Positions 1 through 10,455 of a DNA stretch of 64,000 nt are shown here, in pieces. The stretch comes from Enterobacter sp. ENT03. GTDB lineage: Bacteria > Pseudomonadota > Gammaproteobacteria > Enterobacterales > Enterobacteriaceae. Every line of letters starts with the position of its first letter. The first letter of the stretch is position 1. Made by a program: the position numbers and the translations under genes. The stretch is from NCBI RefSeq assembly GCF_019218745.1, contig NZ_JAHUXA010000015.1:30031-94030 (forward strand), written 5' to 3'. The notes under the pieces were generated by a model that was not told where the DNA came from, did no database searches, and worked only from the letters and a program-made list of their open reading frames with translations.

Positions 1-423
1 GTGCTTAACGGCTTCCATAAATAGCCGCCCACAGGTCACCAGCGACTCTTTATTCGCCAGTAAGACGGTTTTACCAGCCCGAATAGCCGCCAGCGTTGGC
101 AGCAGCCCTGCTGCCCCGACGATAGCCGCCATCACCTGATCCACCTCATCAAGCGCTGCCATGTCACAGGCCGCCTGTTGGCCGCTCAGCACCTCAGTAC
201 GACTGCCATACTGCGCCAGAGCTGATTTCAGTTGACGGGCGCTGACGTCATCATCCATCACCGCATAGCGCGGGGTGAATTCGAGACACTGTTCGACCAT
301 ACGCGCCACGTTTTTTCCGGCCACCAGCGCCGTCACAGCAAAGGTTTCAGGATTGTGGCGAACCACATCAAGGGTGCTGCAACCAATAGAACCGGTTGAG
401 CCAAGGAGGGTTAATTGCTTCAT
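1..423 (-). CDS. dxr: 1-deoxy-D-xylulose 5-phosphate reductoisomerase, N-terminal part (cut by window edge)
   Basis: Only the first 141 codons are present; the frame is still open at base 1. The enzyme makes 2-C-methyl-D-erythritol 4-phosphate from DXP using NADPH, the committed step of the MEP isoprenoid pathway in the cytosol. The start at 423 gives [14 protein letters not shown], which contains the GSTGSIG dinucleotide-binding loop of the family. LLANKESLV, near residue 125, is the conserved segment around the substrate pocket. E. coli Dxr is about 398 residues, so roughly two thirds lies outside. It is followed downstream of frr in the usual pyrH-frr-dxr order. Recognition is by strong similarity to the E. 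coli protein. Confidence 0.95.
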   Translation of the reverse strand, partial: MKQLTLLGSTGSIGCSTLDVVRHNPETFAVTALVAGKNVARMVEQCLEFTPRYAVMDDDVSARQLKSALAQYGSRTEVLSGQQAACDMAALDEVDQVMAAIVGAAGLLPTLAAIRAGKTVLLANKESLVTCGRLFMEAVKH

Positions 424-516
424 CAGACGCCCGGCGTAATTTTGGAGGATAGAAAGCAAAACGCCGCCAGCAAACCCTGTGGATTTCTGTACGGCGTTGT
501 CATCATGTGCGCAGGA

Positions 517-1074
517 TCAGAACTGCATCAGTTCCGCTTCTTTATCCGCCAGCGCCGCATCGATTTTCTTAATCGCCGCGTCGGTCTGCTTCTGCACTTC
601 TTCCTGCGAACGACGATCGTCGTCTTCGCTGATGGCTTTGTCTTTCAGCAGCGCTTTCACTTTATCGTTCGCGTCACGACGAACATTACGCACCGCAACG
701 CGCGCGCCTTCCGCTTCGCCACGTACCACTTTGATCAGATCTTTACGACGTTCTTCCGTCAGCGCAGGCAGCGGAACACGAATATCGCTACCGGCAGAGT
801 TCGGGTTCAGGCCCAGATCGGATGCCATGATCGCTTTCTCAACGGCAGGACCCATTGAACGGTCGAACACGTTGATTTTCAGCGTACGTGAATCTTCAAC
901 CGTGACGCTGGCCAGCTGACGCAGCGGCGTCGGGGTACCGTAGTACTCCACAACGATCCCGTCCAGCAGGCTTGGGGAAGCGCGGCCAGTGCGCACTTTG
1001 CTGATTTGGGTTTTAAATGCTTCTACGCATTTTTCCATGCGTACTTCAGCATCTTTTTTGATGTCGTTTATCAC
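517..1074 (-). CDS. frr: Ribosome recycling factor
   Basis: Protein of 185 residues, the same length as E. coli RRF. It works with EF-G to split the post-termination 70S ribosome in the cytosol. The N-terminus [20 protein letters not shown] and the segment [15 protein letters not shown] are hallmarks of the family. The helical C-terminal domain ends in AELMQF. It lies between pyrH and dxr in the conserved rpsB-tsf-pyrH-frr-dxr order. A hairpin with a T-run separates it from pyrH, so frr is probably also transcribed from its own promoter in the 160-bp gap. No anomaly is seen. Confidence 0.98.
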   Translation of the reverse strand: MINDIKKDAEVRMEKCVEAFKTQISKVRTGRASPSLLDGIVVEYYGTPTPLRQLASVTVEDSRTLKINVFDRSMGPAVEKAIMASDLGLNPNSAGSDIRVPLPALTEERRKDLIKVVRGEAEGARVAVRNVRRDANDKVKALLKDKAISEDDDRRSQEEVQKQTDAAIKKIDAALADKEAELMQF

Positions 1075-1180
1075 GTTACGGATCCTTGAAAACTTGTCTC
1101 AGGCAGGCCACACACGGCCACACCAAAAGGTGCGCTAAGTATAGCCTCGTTTCATTCATCACACTGTCATAGTGTTTGAT

Positions 1181-1203
1181 AAAAACCGCTTTTAATTAAA
1201 GCG
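1181..1203 (-). terminator. Candidate terminator between pyrH and frr
   Basis: Read on the minus strand, CGCTTT and AAAGCG (plus positions 1198-1203 and 1187-1192) form a 6-bp stem with a 5-nt loop, followed at once by GTTTTT. The stem is short and AT-rich, so termination may be partial. The position, 31 nt past the pyrH stop, fits. Confidence 0.5.
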
Positions 1204-1234
1204 CGATCTTACCTTTATTTAGCGCTTACGGAAA

Positions 1235-1960
1235 TTAGTCCGTAATTAAAGTGCCTTCTTTTTCACCCATGACCACGCGGCGCAGCGCACCCGGCTTGTT
1301 CATGTTGAACACGCGGATCGGCAGTTTATGGTCGCGAGCCAGGGTAAAGGCCGCCAAATCCATCACTTTCAGTTCACGATCCAGCACATCGGTGTAGCTC
1401 AGTTGATCGTACAGCGTGGCGGTTGGATCCTGCATCGGATCGGCAGAGAACACGCCGTCAACTTTGGTGGCTTTCAGTACCACATCGGCTTCGATTTCGA
1501 TACCGCGCAGGCAGGCTGCGGAGTCGGTGGTAAAGAATGGATTGCCGGTACCGGCAGAGAGGATCACCACACGGTTATTTCGCAGCAGGCTGATCGCTTC
1601 CGCCCAGCTGTAGTTATCACACACGCCATTCAACGGAATAGCGGACATCAGGCGGGCGTTCACATAGGCGCGGTGGAGCGCGTCACGCATCGCCAGGCCA
1701 TTCATTACGGTCGCCAGCATGCCCATGTGGTCGCCCACTACGCGATTCATACCCGCTTTCGCCAGACCTGCGCCACGGAAAAGATTACCACCACCAATAA
1801 CCACACCGACCTGGATGCCTAATTCAACCAGCTCTTTAATTTCCTGTGCCATGCGGTCAAGGATGCTTGCGTCAATACCGAAGCCTTCGGAGCCCTGTAA
1901 CGCTTCGCCACTAAGCTTAAGCAGAATGCGTTTATAGACGGGTTTTGCATTGGTAGCCAT
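1235..1960 (-). CDS. pyrH: UMP kinase
   Basis: Protein of 241 residues, E. coli length. It phosphorylates UMP to UDP with ATP in pyrimidine nucleotide synthesis and belongs to the amino-acid-kinase fold, unrelated to eukaryotic UMP kinases. Visible motifs are [12 protein letters not shown] at the N-terminus (phosphate binding), [12 protein letters not shown] near residue 55 and [12 protein letters not shown] near residue 165. It follows tsf after 148 bp containing a strong terminator, and is followed by frr. The bacterial enzyme is a hexamer activated by GTP and inhibited by UTP (family knowledge). No oddities are seen. Confidence 0.98.
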   Translation of the reverse strand: MATNAKPVYKRILLKLSGEALQGSEGFGIDASILDRMAQEIKELVELGIQVGVVIGGGNLFRGAGLAKAGMNRVVGDHMGMLATVMNGLAMRDALHRAYVNARLMSAIPLNGVCDNYSWAEAISLLRNNRVVILSAGTGNPFFTTDSAACLRGIEIEADVVLKATKVDGVFSADPMQDPTATLYDQLSYTDVLDRELKVMDLAAFTLARDHKLPIRVFNMNKPGALRRVVMGEKEGTLITD

Positions 1961-2072
1961 GATTCTTTCCTGAGACTGTCAACGATTGAGAGGGGTTATT
2001 TCAGGCGACATATTACGTCGCAAACCAGCGCGAACAACATAGGTATTTTGCTGATTTTGTCATGCGGGGTAC

Positions 2073-2099
2073 AAAAAGAAGCCGCCCTCAGGCGGCTCC
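2073..2099 (-). terminator. Rho-independent terminator after tsf
   Basis: On the minus strand GGAGCCGCC, loop TGAG, GGCGGCTTC (one G-U pair) is followed by five T. It begins about 10 nt after the tsf stop codon and closes the rpsB-tsf operon. Confidence 0.85.
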
Positions 2100-2108
2100 T
2101 TTTAGTGA

Positions 2109-2960
2109 TTAAGACTGCTTGGACATGGCAGCAACTTCTGCTGCGAAGTCAGTCTCAACTTTCTCGATGCCTTCGCCCACTTCGAAGCGGATGAAGTTAG
2201 TCACGTCAGCGTTATGCTCTTTCAGCAGCTGAGCAACGGTTTTGCTCGGATCGATAACGAACGGCTGACCGGTCAGAGAAACTTCGCCGGTGAATTTCTT
2301 CATGCGCCCTTCAACCATTTTCTCTGCGATTTCTTTCGGCTTGCCAGACTGCATGGCGATGTCCAGCTGTACCTGGTATTCTTTCTCTACCACTTCAGCA
2401 GACACGTCTTCCGGCTTAACGAATTCCGGCTTGCTTGCAGCAACGTGCATTGCCAGCTGTTTAACCAGCTCTTCGTCAGCACCGGTAGCGGCGATCAGAA
2501 CACCGATACGTGCGCCGTGCAGGTAGCTGCCCAGCACATCGCCTTCGATGGAAGCAACGCGGCGAATGTTGATGTTCTCACCGATTTTTGCCACCAGCGC
2601 CACACGTTCTTCTTCGAACTGTGCTTTCAGCACGTCAACGTCAGTGATTTTGCCAGCAACTGCTGCATCCAGCACTTTGTCAGCGAACGCCTGGAAACCA
2701 CCGTCTTTCGCAACGAAGTCAGTCTGGCAGTTAACTTCCAGAATCACACCGTAGTTGCCGTCGATTTTGGTTTTGATCACGCCGTCAGCAGCTACGTTGC
2801 CTGCTTTTTTCGCCGCTTTGATCGCGCCAGATTTACGCATATTTTCGATGGCCAGCTCGATGTCGCCATTGGCTTCAGTCAGCGCTTTTTTACAGTCCAT
2901 CATGCCTGCGCCAGTACGTTCGCGCAGTTCTTTTACCAGGGATGCGGTAATTTCAGCCAT
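2109..2960 (-). CDS. tsf: Elongation factor Ts
   Basis: Protein of 283 residues, identical in length to E. coli EF-Ts. It is the nucleotide exchange factor that displaces GDP from EF-Tu. The start at 2960 ([17 protein letters not shown]) is chosen because it matches the family N-terminus; the frame runs open a further 24 codons upstream through the leader but without family similarity. The N-terminal UBA-like helices are residues 1-50. CQTDFVAKD at 78-86 carries the Asp-Phe pair that inserts into EF-Tu. It is co-transcribed with rpsB across a 136-bp gap that contains a terminator, which tunes its level. Confidence 0.98.
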   Translation of the reverse strand: MAEITASLVKELRERTGAGMMDCKKALTEANGDIELAIENMRKSGAIKAAKKAGNVAADGVIKTKIDGNYGVILEVNCQTDFVAKDGGFQAFADKVLDAAVAGKITDVDVLKAQFEEERVALVAKIGENINIRRVASIEGDVLGSYLHGARIGVLIAATGADEELVKQLAMHVAASKPEFVKPEDVSAEVVEKEYQVQLDIAMQSGKPKEIAEKMVEGRMKKFTGEVSLTGQPFVIDPSKTVAQLLKEHNADVTNFIRFEVGEGIEKVETDFAAEVAAMSKQS

Positions 2961-3019
2961 TCTTAAATCCTCGGGAGATTTGATCTGCCTGGTCGTGACG
3001 ACCAAACAGCTTAAAAGTG

Positions 3020-3045
3020 AAAAAGGGGCCATAAAAAGGCCCCTT
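3020..3045 (-). terminator. Intercistronic terminator/attenuator between rpsB and tsf
   Basis: On the minus strand AAGGGGCC, a 7-nt T-rich loop and GGCCCCTT form a perfect 8-bp stem (arms at 3038-3045 and 3023-3030) with a run of T. It stands between two genes known to share a transcript in E. coli, so it probably lowers but does not abolish read-through into tsf. Confidence 0.8.
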
Positions 3046-3096
3046 AACCAAACTCGATACTACCTGGTTAATAAGGGCTCCGGGGAGCGTGCCTTA

Positions 3097-3958
<862 letters not shown>

Positions 3959-3980
3959 ATGGAACGGAAGTCCGGCGCGC

Positions 3981-4010
3981 TTTATACCATAAATACACCC
4001 ATGACACCAA
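3981..4010 (-). promoter_or_regulatory. rpsB promoter
   Basis: Minus-strand TTGGTG (4005-4010), an 18-bp spacer and extended -10 TGGTATAAA (TATAAA at 3981-3986). The -10 is followed by GCGCGCC, the GC-rich discriminator typical of promoters repressed by ppGpp/DksA. The surrounding 309 bp between rpsB and map hold only this promoter, the leader and the map 5' region. Confidence 0.7.
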
Positions 4011-4131
4011 CAGTTGTTGGCGACGGATGCGCTTAATGCTTCTCAATCTGGCAGGCAGCGCGTCAGGCTGATACCATTGACGCCACTTACACGATTATGG
4101 TCGACCTGATCGACCCCGATGGACAGAATCA

Positions 4132-4926
4132 ATGGCTATCTCTATTAAGACTGCGGAAGAAATCGAAAAAATGCGCGTGGCGGGCCGTCTGGCTGCCGAC
4201 GTGCTGGAAATGATCGAACCTTTCGTCAAACCAGGCGTCAGCACCGGCGAACTGGATCGTATCTGTAACGATTATATCGTTAACGAACAGCAGGCGGTTT
4301 CTGCCTGCCTCGGCTATCACGGTTTCCCGAAATCCGTTTGCATCTCTATTAATGAAGTGGTGTGCCATGGCATTCCGGATGACGAAAAACTGCTGAAAGA
4401 CGGCGATATCGTCAACATCGACGTCACGGTGATCAAAGACGATTACCACGGCGACACCTCCAAAATGTTTATCGTCGGCAAACCGACCATTCTGGGCGAG
4501 CGCTTGTGCCGCGTCACCCAGGAGAGCCTCTACCTGGCCCTGCGCCTGGTGAAACCGGGCATCCGTCTGCGCAGCCTTGGCGCCGCCATCCAGAAATTTG
4601 TGGAAGCGGAAGGTTTCTCCGTGGTGCGTGAATACTGCGGGCACGGTATCGGTCGCGGCTTCCACGAAGAGCCGCAAGTGCTGCACTATGATGCGGATGA
4701 CGGCGGCGTGGTGTTGCAGGCCGGTATGACCTTTACCGTTGAACCTATGGTCAACGCGGGTGATTACCGCATTCGCACCATGAAAGACGGCTGGACGGTG
4801 AAAACCAAAGATCGCAGCTTGTCTGCACAATACGAGCATACTATTGTGGTGACGGATAACGGCTGCGAAATTCTGACGTTACGAAAGGACGACACCATCC
4901 CGGCGATACTCTCGCACAACGAATGA
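4132..4926 (+). CDS. map: Methionine aminopeptidase, type I
   Basis: Protein of 264 residues, as in E. coli. It removes the initiator methionine from nascent proteins with a small second residue. The pita-bread fold metal ligands are visible in context: NIDVTVIKDDYHGDTSK near residue 97-112 (two Asp), GHGIGRGFHEEP near 170 (His), TVEPMVN near 203 (Glu) and YEHTIVV near 235 (Glu). The gene is divergent from rpsB, with both genes reading out of the same 309-bp control region. A strong terminator follows the stop, and glnD starts 64 bp later, so map is probably monocistronic. Confidence 0.98.
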   Translation: MAISIKTAEEIEKMRVAGRLAADVLEMIEPFVKPGVSTGELDRICNDYIVNEQQAVSACLGYHGFPKSVCISINEVVCHGIPDDEKLLKDGDIVNIDVTVIKDDYHGDTSKMFIVGKPTILGERLCRVTQESLYLALRLVKPGIRLRSLGAAIQKFVEAEGFSVVREYCGHGIGRGFHEEPQVLHYDADDGGVVLQAGMTFTVEPMVNAGDYRIRTMKDGWTVKTKDRSLSAQYEHTIVVTDNGCEILTLRKDDTIPAILSHNE

Positions 4927-4931
4927 TGAAG

Positions 4932-4956
4932 AAGCCGGCGATTGCCGGCTTTTTTT
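4932..4956 (+). terminator. Rho-independent terminator after map
   Basis: AAGCCGGC, loop GATT, GCCGGCTT (arms 4932-4939 and 4944-4951) runs into seven T. It begins 5 nt after the map stop. Confidence 0.9.
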
Positions 4957-4990
4957 ATGGCGATAGTTTTTACTTATACATGGGCGCGAT

Positions 4991-7663
4991 ATGAGTCATA
5001 ACCTCTCCGAGCAGTTCAGTCACACGGCCCCTACGCTTCCAGGCCAGCCGCAAAACCCCAACGCCTGGCCTGCAGGAGAGCTGACGTGCGCCGGTATCAA
5101 AGCGCGGATGGACGCGTTCCAGCAGTGGCTGGGTGAGGTCTTTGACGCCGGGTTATCTGCCGAACAGCTGATTGAAGCGCGTACCGAATTTATCGATCAG
5201 CTGTTACAGCGCCTGTGGATGGAATACGGCTTTGGTGAGGTTCCCGATGCTGCGCTGGTGGCGGTGGGTGGTTACGGGCGCGGGGAACTGCATCCGCTGT
5301 CTGATATTGATCTGCTGATCCTCAGCCGCAAAAAGCTGTCCGAGGAACAATCGCAAAAAATTGGCGAACTGCTCACCCTGCTGTGGGACATCAAACTGGA
5401 AGTCGGGCACAGCGTGCGCACGCTGGAAGAGTGCCTGCTGGAAGGTTTATCGGATCTCACCGTCGCCACCAACCTGATTGAATCCCGTCTGCTGATTGGT
5501 GACGTCGCCCTGTTCCTGGAACTGCAAAAGCACATTTTCAGCGACGGTTTCTGGCCGTCGGAAAAGTTCTTCGCCGCCAAACTGGAAGAGCAAAACGAGC
5601 GCCATCATCGTTACCACGGCACCAGCTACAACCTTGAGCCGGACATCAAAAACAGCCCCGGCGGCCTGCGCGACATCCATACCCTGCAATGGATCGCCCG
5701 CCGTCATTTTGGTGCCACCTCCTTAAACGAGATGGTCGGCTTTGGCTTTCTGACCCAGGCCGAACGCAATGAACTGAACGAGTGTCAGCATCTGCTGTGG
5801 CGCATCCGTTTTGCCCTGCATCTGGAACTCAGCCGCTACGATAACCGCCTGCTGTTTGACCGCCAGCTGAGCGTCGCCCAGCGCCTGAACTATACCGGCG
5901 ACGGCAACCAGCCGGTGGAGCATATGATGAAAGATTTCTATCGCGTGACCCGCCGCGTGACCGAGCTTAATCAGATGCTGCTGCAACTGTTTGACGAAGC
6001 CATTCTGGCGCTGACGGCGGATGAAAAGCCGCGCGCCATTGACGATGAGTTTCAACTGCGCGGCACGCTTATCGATCTGCGCGATGAGACGCTGTTTATC
6101 CGCGAACCACAGGCCATTCTGCGCATGTTCTACATGATGGTGCGTAACAGCAGCATCACTGGCATTTATTCCACCACCCTGCGCCATTTGCGCCATGCGC
6201 GTCGTCATCTGACGCAGCCGCTCTGTTTTATCCCGGAAGCGCGCACGCTGTTTCTCAGCATGCTGCGTCACCCCGGCGCGGTCAGCCGTGGTCTGTTGCC
6301 GATGCATCGCCACAGCGTGCTGTGGGCCTATATGCCCCAGTGGTCACACATTGTGGGGCAGATGCAGTTCGATCTGTTTCATGCCTATACCGTGGACGAA
6401 CACACCATCCGCGTGTTGCTGAAGCTGGAAAGTTTTGCCGATGAGGCCACGCGCCAGAAGCATCCCTTGTGCGTGGAACTGTGGCCGCGCCTGTCGCACC
6501 CGGAGCTGATCCTCATCGCCGCCCTGTTCCACGATATTGCCAAAGGGCGCGGCGGCGACCACTCCGTACTGGGCGCACAGGACGTGCTGAAATTCGCCGA
6601 GCTGCACGGTCTGAACTCACGGGAGACGCAGCTGGTCGCGTGGCTGGTGCGTCACCATCTGCTGATGTCGGTGACCGCGCAGCGCCGCGATATTCAAGAT
6701 CCCGAAGTCATAAAGCAGTTCGCCGAAGAAGTACAGACCGAAAACCGTCTACGTTTCCTGGTCTGCCTGACGGTGGCGGATATTTGCGCCACCAACGAAA
6801 CCCTGTGGAACAGCTGGAAGCAGAGCCTGTTGCGCGAACTCTATTTCGCCACCGAAAAACAGCTGCGTCGCGGCATGCAGAACACGCCGGATATGCGCGA
6901 GCGCGTGCGTCATCACCAGATCCAGGCGCTGGCGCTGCTGCGCATGGACAACATTAATGAAGAAGCGCTGCATCATATCTGGGCGCGCTGCCGGGCGAAC
7001 TATTTCGTGCGCCACAGCCCAAACCAGCTGGCATGGCATGCGCGTAATCTGTTGCAGCACGATTTACGCGAGCCGATGATCCTGCTCAGCCCGCAGGCGA
7101 CACGCGGCGGCACGGAGATCTTTATCTGGAGCCCTGACCGCCCTTATCTCTTTGCCGCGGTGTGCGCCGAGCTGGATCGCCGCAACCTGAGCGTACATGA
7201 CGCGCAAATCTTTACCACCCGCGACGGCATGGCGATGGACACCTTTATCGTGCTGGAGCCGGACGGGAAACCGCTGGCAGCGGATCGCCATGAGGTTATC
7301 CGTTTCGCTCTGCTACAGGCGATCACGCAGAACAGCTGGCAGCCGCCGCAGCCTCGCCGACAGCCCTCAAAATTGCGCCATTTTACCGTCGATACCGAGG
7401 TCAATTTCCTGCCGACCCACACGGACAGAAAATCGTTCCTCGAACTGATCGCCCTCGATCAGCCTGGGCTTCTGGCCCGCGTCGGCCAGGTGTTTGCAGA
7501 CCTGGGAATTTCCTTACATGGGGCGAGAATTTCGACAATTGGCGAGCGAGTAGAAGATTTATTTATAATCGCCACAGCGGACCGGCGTGCCCTTAATAAT
7601 GTGCTCCAGCAGGAAGTGCAACAACGGTTGACAGCGGCCCTCAATCCAAACGATAAAGGGTAA
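4991..7663 (+). CDS. glnD: PII uridylyltransferase / uridylyl-removing enzyme
   Basis: Protein of 890 residues, the E. coli length. It senses glutamine and modifies PII proteins (GlnB, GlnK). UTase activity under nitrogen limitation and UR activity in excess control glutamine synthetase and NtrBC. Domains in order: nucleotidyltransferase with GGYGRGEL at 93-100 and DID at 105-107; central helical linker; HD domain with [15 protein letters not shown] around 512-526, the site of uridylyl removal; two C-terminal ACT domains starting near 706 ([13 protein letters not shown]) and 816 ([15 protein letters not shown]) that bind glutamine. It is followed 33 bp later by dapD on the same strand. Confidence 0.98.
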   Translation: MSHNLSEQFSHTAPTLPGQPQNPNAWPAGELTCAGIKARMDAFQQWLGEVFDAGLSAEQLIEARTEFIDQLLQRLWMEYGFGEVPDAALVAVGGYGRGELHPLSDIDLLILSRKKLSEEQSQKIGELLTLLWDIKLEVGHSVRTLEECLLEGLSDLTVATNLIESRLLIGDVALFLELQKHIFSDGFWPSEKFFAAKLEEQNERHHRYHGTSYNLEPDIKNSPGGLRDIHTLQWIARRHFGATSLNEMVGFGFLTQAERNELNECQHLLWRIRFALHLELSRYDNRLLFDRQLSVAQRLNYTGDGNQPVEHMMKDFYRVTRRVTELNQMLLQLFDEAILALTADEKPRAIDDEFQLRGTLIDLRDETLFIREPQAILRMFYMMVRNSSITGIYSTTLRHLRHARRHLTQPLCFIPEARTLFLSMLRHPGAVSRGLLPMHRHSVLWAYMPQWSHIVGQMQFDLFHAYTVDEHTIRVLLKLESFADEATRQKHPLCVELWPRLSHPELILIAALFHDIAKGRGGDHSVLGAQDVLKFAELHGLNSRETQLVAWLVRHHLLMSVTAQRRDIQDPEVIKQFAEEVQTENRLRFLVCLTVADICATNETLWNSWKQSLLRELYFATEKQLRRGMQNTPDMRERVRHHQIQALALLRMDNINEEALHHIWARCRANYFVRHSPNQLAWHARNLLQHDLREPMILLSPQATRGGTEIFIWSPDRPYLFAAVCAELDRRNLSVHDAQIFTTRDGMAMDTFIVLEPDGKPLAADRHEVIRFALLQAITQNSWQPPQPRRQPSKLRHFTVDTEVNFLPTHTDRKSFLELIALDQPGLLARVGQVFADLGISLHGARISTIGERVEDLFIIATADRRALNNVLQQEVQQRLTAALNPNDKG

Positions 7664-7696
7664 CGATTTTTTTTACACAGATGGAAAGAGTAAACA

Positions 7697-8521
7697 ATGC
7701 AGCAGTTACAGAACGTTATTGAGACCGCTTTCGAGCGCCGTGCCGACATTACCCCGGCAAATGTGGATACCGTAACCCGTGAAGCGGTTAATCAGGTGAT
7801 TGCCCTGCTGGATTCCGGCGCGCTGCGTGTCGCAGAAAAAATTGACGGTCAGTGGGTGACCCACCAGTGGCTGAAGAAAGCGGTGCTGCTCTCTTTCCGC
7901 ATTAACGATAACAAGGTGATCGAGGGCGCTGAAAGCCGCTACTTCGATAAAGTACCGATGAAATTCGCCGACTACGACGAAGCGCGTTTCCAGAAAGAAG
8001 GTTTCCGCGTCGTGCCGCCAGCGGCTGTACGTCAGGGTGCTTACATCGCCCGTAATACGGTGCTGATGCCGTCCTATGTCAACATCGGCGCGTACGTTGA
8101 TGAAGGCACCATGGTTGATACCTGGGCAACCGTCGGTTCCTGCGCGCAAATCGGTAAGAACGTACATCTGTCAGGCGGCGTGGGTATCGGTGGCGTTCTT
8201 GAGCCACTGCAGGCGAACCCGACTATCATTGAAGATAACTGCTTCATCGGCGCACGTTCTGAAGTGGTTGAAGGGGTTATCGTCGAAGAAGGTTCGGTGA
8301 TCTCGATGGGCGTCTACATCGGTCAGAGCACCCGTATTTACGATCGCGAAACCGGCGAAGTGCATTACGGCCGCGTACCGGCAGGCTCGGTTGTTGTTTC
8401 CGGCAACCTGCCGTCAAAAGACGGTTCCTACAGCCTGTACTGCGCGGTAATTGTGAAGAAAGTGGATGCGAAAACACGCGGAAAAGTAGGCATTAACGAA
8501 CTGCTGCGCACAATCGACTAA
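7697..8521 (+). CDS. dapD: 2,3,4,5-tetrahydropyridine-2,6-dicarboxylate N-succinyltransferase
   Basis: Protein of 274 residues, E. coli length. It transfers succinyl from succinyl-CoA to tetrahydrodipicolinate in the succinylase branch of lysine and meso-diaminopimelate synthesis, so it feeds peptidoglycan. The central part (about 100-235) shows the hexapeptide-repeat pattern of a left-handed beta helix, for example [17 protein letters not shown] and [29 protein letters not shown] ribosome binding site lies 8 nt before the ATG. It is 33 bp behind glnD with no terminator between, so read-through is likely. Confidence 0.98.
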   Translation: MQQLQNVIETAFERRADITPANVDTVTREAVNQVIALLDSGALRVAEKIDGQWVTHQWLKKAVLLSFRINDNKVIEGAESRYFDKVPMKFADYDEARFQKEGFRVVPPAAVRQGAYIARNTVLMPSYVNIGAYVDEGTMVDTWATVGSCAQIGKNVHLSGGVGIGGVLEPLQANPTIIEDNCFIGARSEVVEGVIVEEGSVISMGVYIGQSTRIYDRETGEVHYGRVPAGSVVVSGNLPSKDGSYSLYCAVIVKKVDAKTRGKVGINELLRTID

Positions 8522-8642
8522 GGTATCTCCTCTCCTGATCCGGGAGAGGGTGACCCACCCCGCCTTTTTTGCACGACGCAGTGGCGAAGATAGATTTTTT
8601 CGTTAATTATTCATAGGTTATGTTGAGCTTAAGGGTACCGCT

Positions 8643-9032
8643 ATGTACGATAATCTGAAAAGTTTAGGCATTACCAATCCTGATGAAATCGATCGCTATA
8701 GCCTCCGTCAGGAAGCCAATAACGATATTCTGAAAATCTATTTTCATAAGGACAAAGGCGAGTTTTTTGCGAAAAGCGTGAAGTTTAAATATCCGCGCCA
8801 GCGTAAAACTATCGTCGCGGATGGCGTGGGTCAGGGCTATAAAGAAGTGCAGGAAATCAGCCCTAACCTGCGTTATGTGATCGACGAACTGGATCAGATC
8901 TGCCAGCGCGATCGCACAGAAGTCGATCTGAAACGTAAGATCCTGGACGATCTCCGTCATCTGGAATCGGTGGTAACCAACAAGATCAGTGAAATTGAAG
9001 CCGATCTGGAAAAGTTGACCCGCAATAAATAG
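8643..9032 (+). CDS. yaeH: UPF0325 family protein YaeH
   Basis: Small protein of 129 residues, one more than E. coli YaeH, clearly homologous ([20 protein letters not shown]). It is charged and soluble with no signal peptide or membrane segment. The C-terminal third, from about residue 85 to 127, has heptad-like leucine and isoleucine spacing that suggests a coiled coil. Function is unknown; UPF0325 members are confined mostly to enteric and related gammaproteobacteria. In E. coli the phosphodiesterase gene yaeI lies between dapD and yaeH; here the 121-bp gap holds no gene. Confidence 0.92.
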   Translation: MYDNLKSLGITNPDEIDRYSLRQEANNDILKIYFHKDKGEFFAKSVKFKYPRQRKTIVADGVGQGYKEVQEISPNLRYVIDELDQICQRDRTEVDLKRKILDDLRHLESVVTNKISEIEADLEKLTRNK

Positions 9033-9040
9033 TCCGTCAG

Positions 9041-9119
9041 TTGCCCGGTGGCGCACGCTTACCGGGCCTGCAACGATGCAAACTTGTAGGCCGGGTAAGG
9101 TGTAAACCATTACCCGGCT
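9041..9119. repeat. REP pair (BIME) between yaeH and cdaR
   Basis: Two inverted REP-type palindromes: GCCCGGTGGCGCACGCTTAC... near 9043-9069 and GTAGGCCGGGTAAGG... near 9086-9119, in opposite orientation, between convergent genes. REP units of this kind stall 3' exonucleases and bind gyrase or IHF in E. coli. Confidence 0.8.
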
Positions 9120-9127
9120 TATTTCAT

Positions 9128-10285
9128 CTATCTCTGCTCATCCAGCTGTAGCGCCACGTACAGCAGCAGCCGGTCGTCAAAATTCCCCAAATCTAAGCCT
9201 GTTAATTCCGAGATACGGTTCAGCCGGTATTCCAGCGTATTGCGGTGGATAAACAACGCTTTGGACGTGGCCAGCGGCTGCACGTTATGCCTGAACCAGG
9301 CAGCAAGGGTGCGCCTGAGCAAACCGTTGTTATCCATCGCCTTCAGGCGCGCCAGTGGGCGAGAGAGTTCGTTTGCCTGCCAGCCACCGCGCAGACTGTC
9401 GAGCAGCACCGGCAGCATCAGATCCTGATAGAAATAGCTGCGGTTTTCCGGCATCCGCTGTTTGCCCACCATCATGGTCGTACGCGCTGTCCGGTACGAG
9501 CGGGCGATGCTGCCCGGCCCGGTAAAATAGTTGCCGAGCGCCACCCGAAAACGCAGCTGTCCGTTCTCTTTCATGCGCGCAATCAGCTGTTCCACCCGCT
9601 TGCGGTGATCTTCCGCGTCCCAGCGGCCAAAGGGATTCAGCGCCGGTTTCAGCACCACCATTTCCGTAAGGGAAACAATGGCAATCAGGTTATTCCGCTC
9701 CGGCGTGGTCAGCGCATTTTGCAGCTGCTGTAATTCCGCCATCGCGCTGTCGACCCCGAGCTGGCCACTGTCCACCTCCACCACCGCCACCACGCGCGGC
9801 TGATTTAAATCGATGCCCAGACGCTGCGCCCATTCGGTCAGCGCCGGGGTGTGTTCTTCTGCCTGGATCAGGTTCATGACCAGCTCTTCGCGCAGGCGGC
9901 TGTCCTGCGCTAAAAGATGCATCAGACGAGATTGTTCCAGCATCATTTCGGCGGTCATGCACACCAGTTCGCCGTATTTGCGCAGTGTTTCCGGCTCACC
10001 GGTCAGACCGATCACGCCGACGATCTCCCCTTCCAGACGCAGCGGCAGGTTAATTCCCTGGCGTACACCGTGCAGATGCCGGGCCACGGCGTCATCAATG
10101 TCCACCACCCGTCCCTGCGACAGGACCAGCAGCGCACCTTCGTGCAATTCCCCAATACGCTCCCGATCGCCACTGCCGATGATCCGGCCACGCGCATCCA
10201 TCACGTTGATGTTGGTATCGATAATGCGCATCGTGCGTGACACGATGTCCTGCGCCATTTTGGTATCAAGATGCCAGCCAGCCAT
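9128..10285 (-). CDS. cdaR: Sugar diacid transcriptional activator CdaR
   Basis: Protein of 385 residues, almost identical to E. coli CdaR (SdaR). It activates genes for uptake and breakdown of D-glucarate, D-galactarate and D-glycerate and is reported to activate its own gene. The N-terminal sugar-diacid recognition domain covers about residues 1-135 (MAGWHLDTKMAQDIVSRTMR). The C-terminal PucR-type helix-turn-helix is near 330-375 (ALFIHRNTLEYRLNRISELT). It lies 170 bp downstream of degP in the same direction, as in E. coli. The upstream gap holds a palindrome and a tandem duplication listed separately. Confidence 0.96.
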   Translation of the reverse strand: MAGWHLDTKMAQDIVSRTMRIIDTNINVMDARGRIIGSGDRERIGELHEGALLVLSQGRVVDIDDAVARHLHGVRQGINLPLRLEGEIVGVIGLTGEPETLRKYGELVCMTAEMMLEQSRLMHLLAQDSRLREELVMNLIQAEEHTPALTEWAQRLGIDLNQPRVVAVVEVDSGQLGVDSAMAELQQLQNALTTPERNNLIAIVSLTEMVVLKPALNPFGRWDAEDHRKRVEQLIARMKENGQLRFRVALGNYFTGPGSIARSYRTARTTMMVGKQRMPENRSYFYQDLMLPVLLDSLRGGWQANELSRPLARLKAMDNNGLLRRTLAAWFRHNVQPLATSKALFIHRNTLEYRLNRISELTGLDLGNFDDRLLLYVALQLDEQR

Positions 10286-10306
10286 GTCACCCTCCGTGAG
10301 CAGTGC

Positions 10307-10334
10307 GCCAGAATAGGAGAGCCAGAATAGGAGA
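10307..10334. repeat. Exact 14-bp tandem duplication in the cdaR leader
   Basis: GCCAGAATAGGAGA occurs twice back to back (10307-10320 and 10321-10334) with no mismatch, about 20 nt upstream of the cdaR ATG at 10285. No substitution separates the copies, which suggests a recent slippage event. Confidence 0.9.
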
Positions 10335-10351
10335 GATAACAGCGCTGTGCA

Positions 10352-10367
10352 TTGTGCAGATGCACAA
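10352..10367. promoter_or_regulatory. Palindrome upstream of cdaR, candidate operator
   Basis: TTGTGCA-GA-TGCACAA is a perfect 7-bp inverted repeat with a 2-bp centre, about 70 nt upstream of the cdaR start. CdaR is autoregulated in E. coli, so this could be its own site. That assignment is inferred from position and symmetry. Confidence 0.5.
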
Positions 10368-10455
10368 AGCAGAGATCAGAAGTGTGGAGTTGTGGAAAGC
10401 TTCACAGAATGCGGGGAGAAGCGACCTCCTCCATAGCGGAGAAGGGCGCGACAGA

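Noticed and set aside
4077..4099. TTGACG near 4077 as the map -35 element
   Set aside because: No acceptable -10 hexamer lies 16-18 bp downstream.
10310..10450. Hairpin-like CTCC/GGAG segment as a degP terminator
   Set aside because: The stem is short and there is no T-run on the degP strand.
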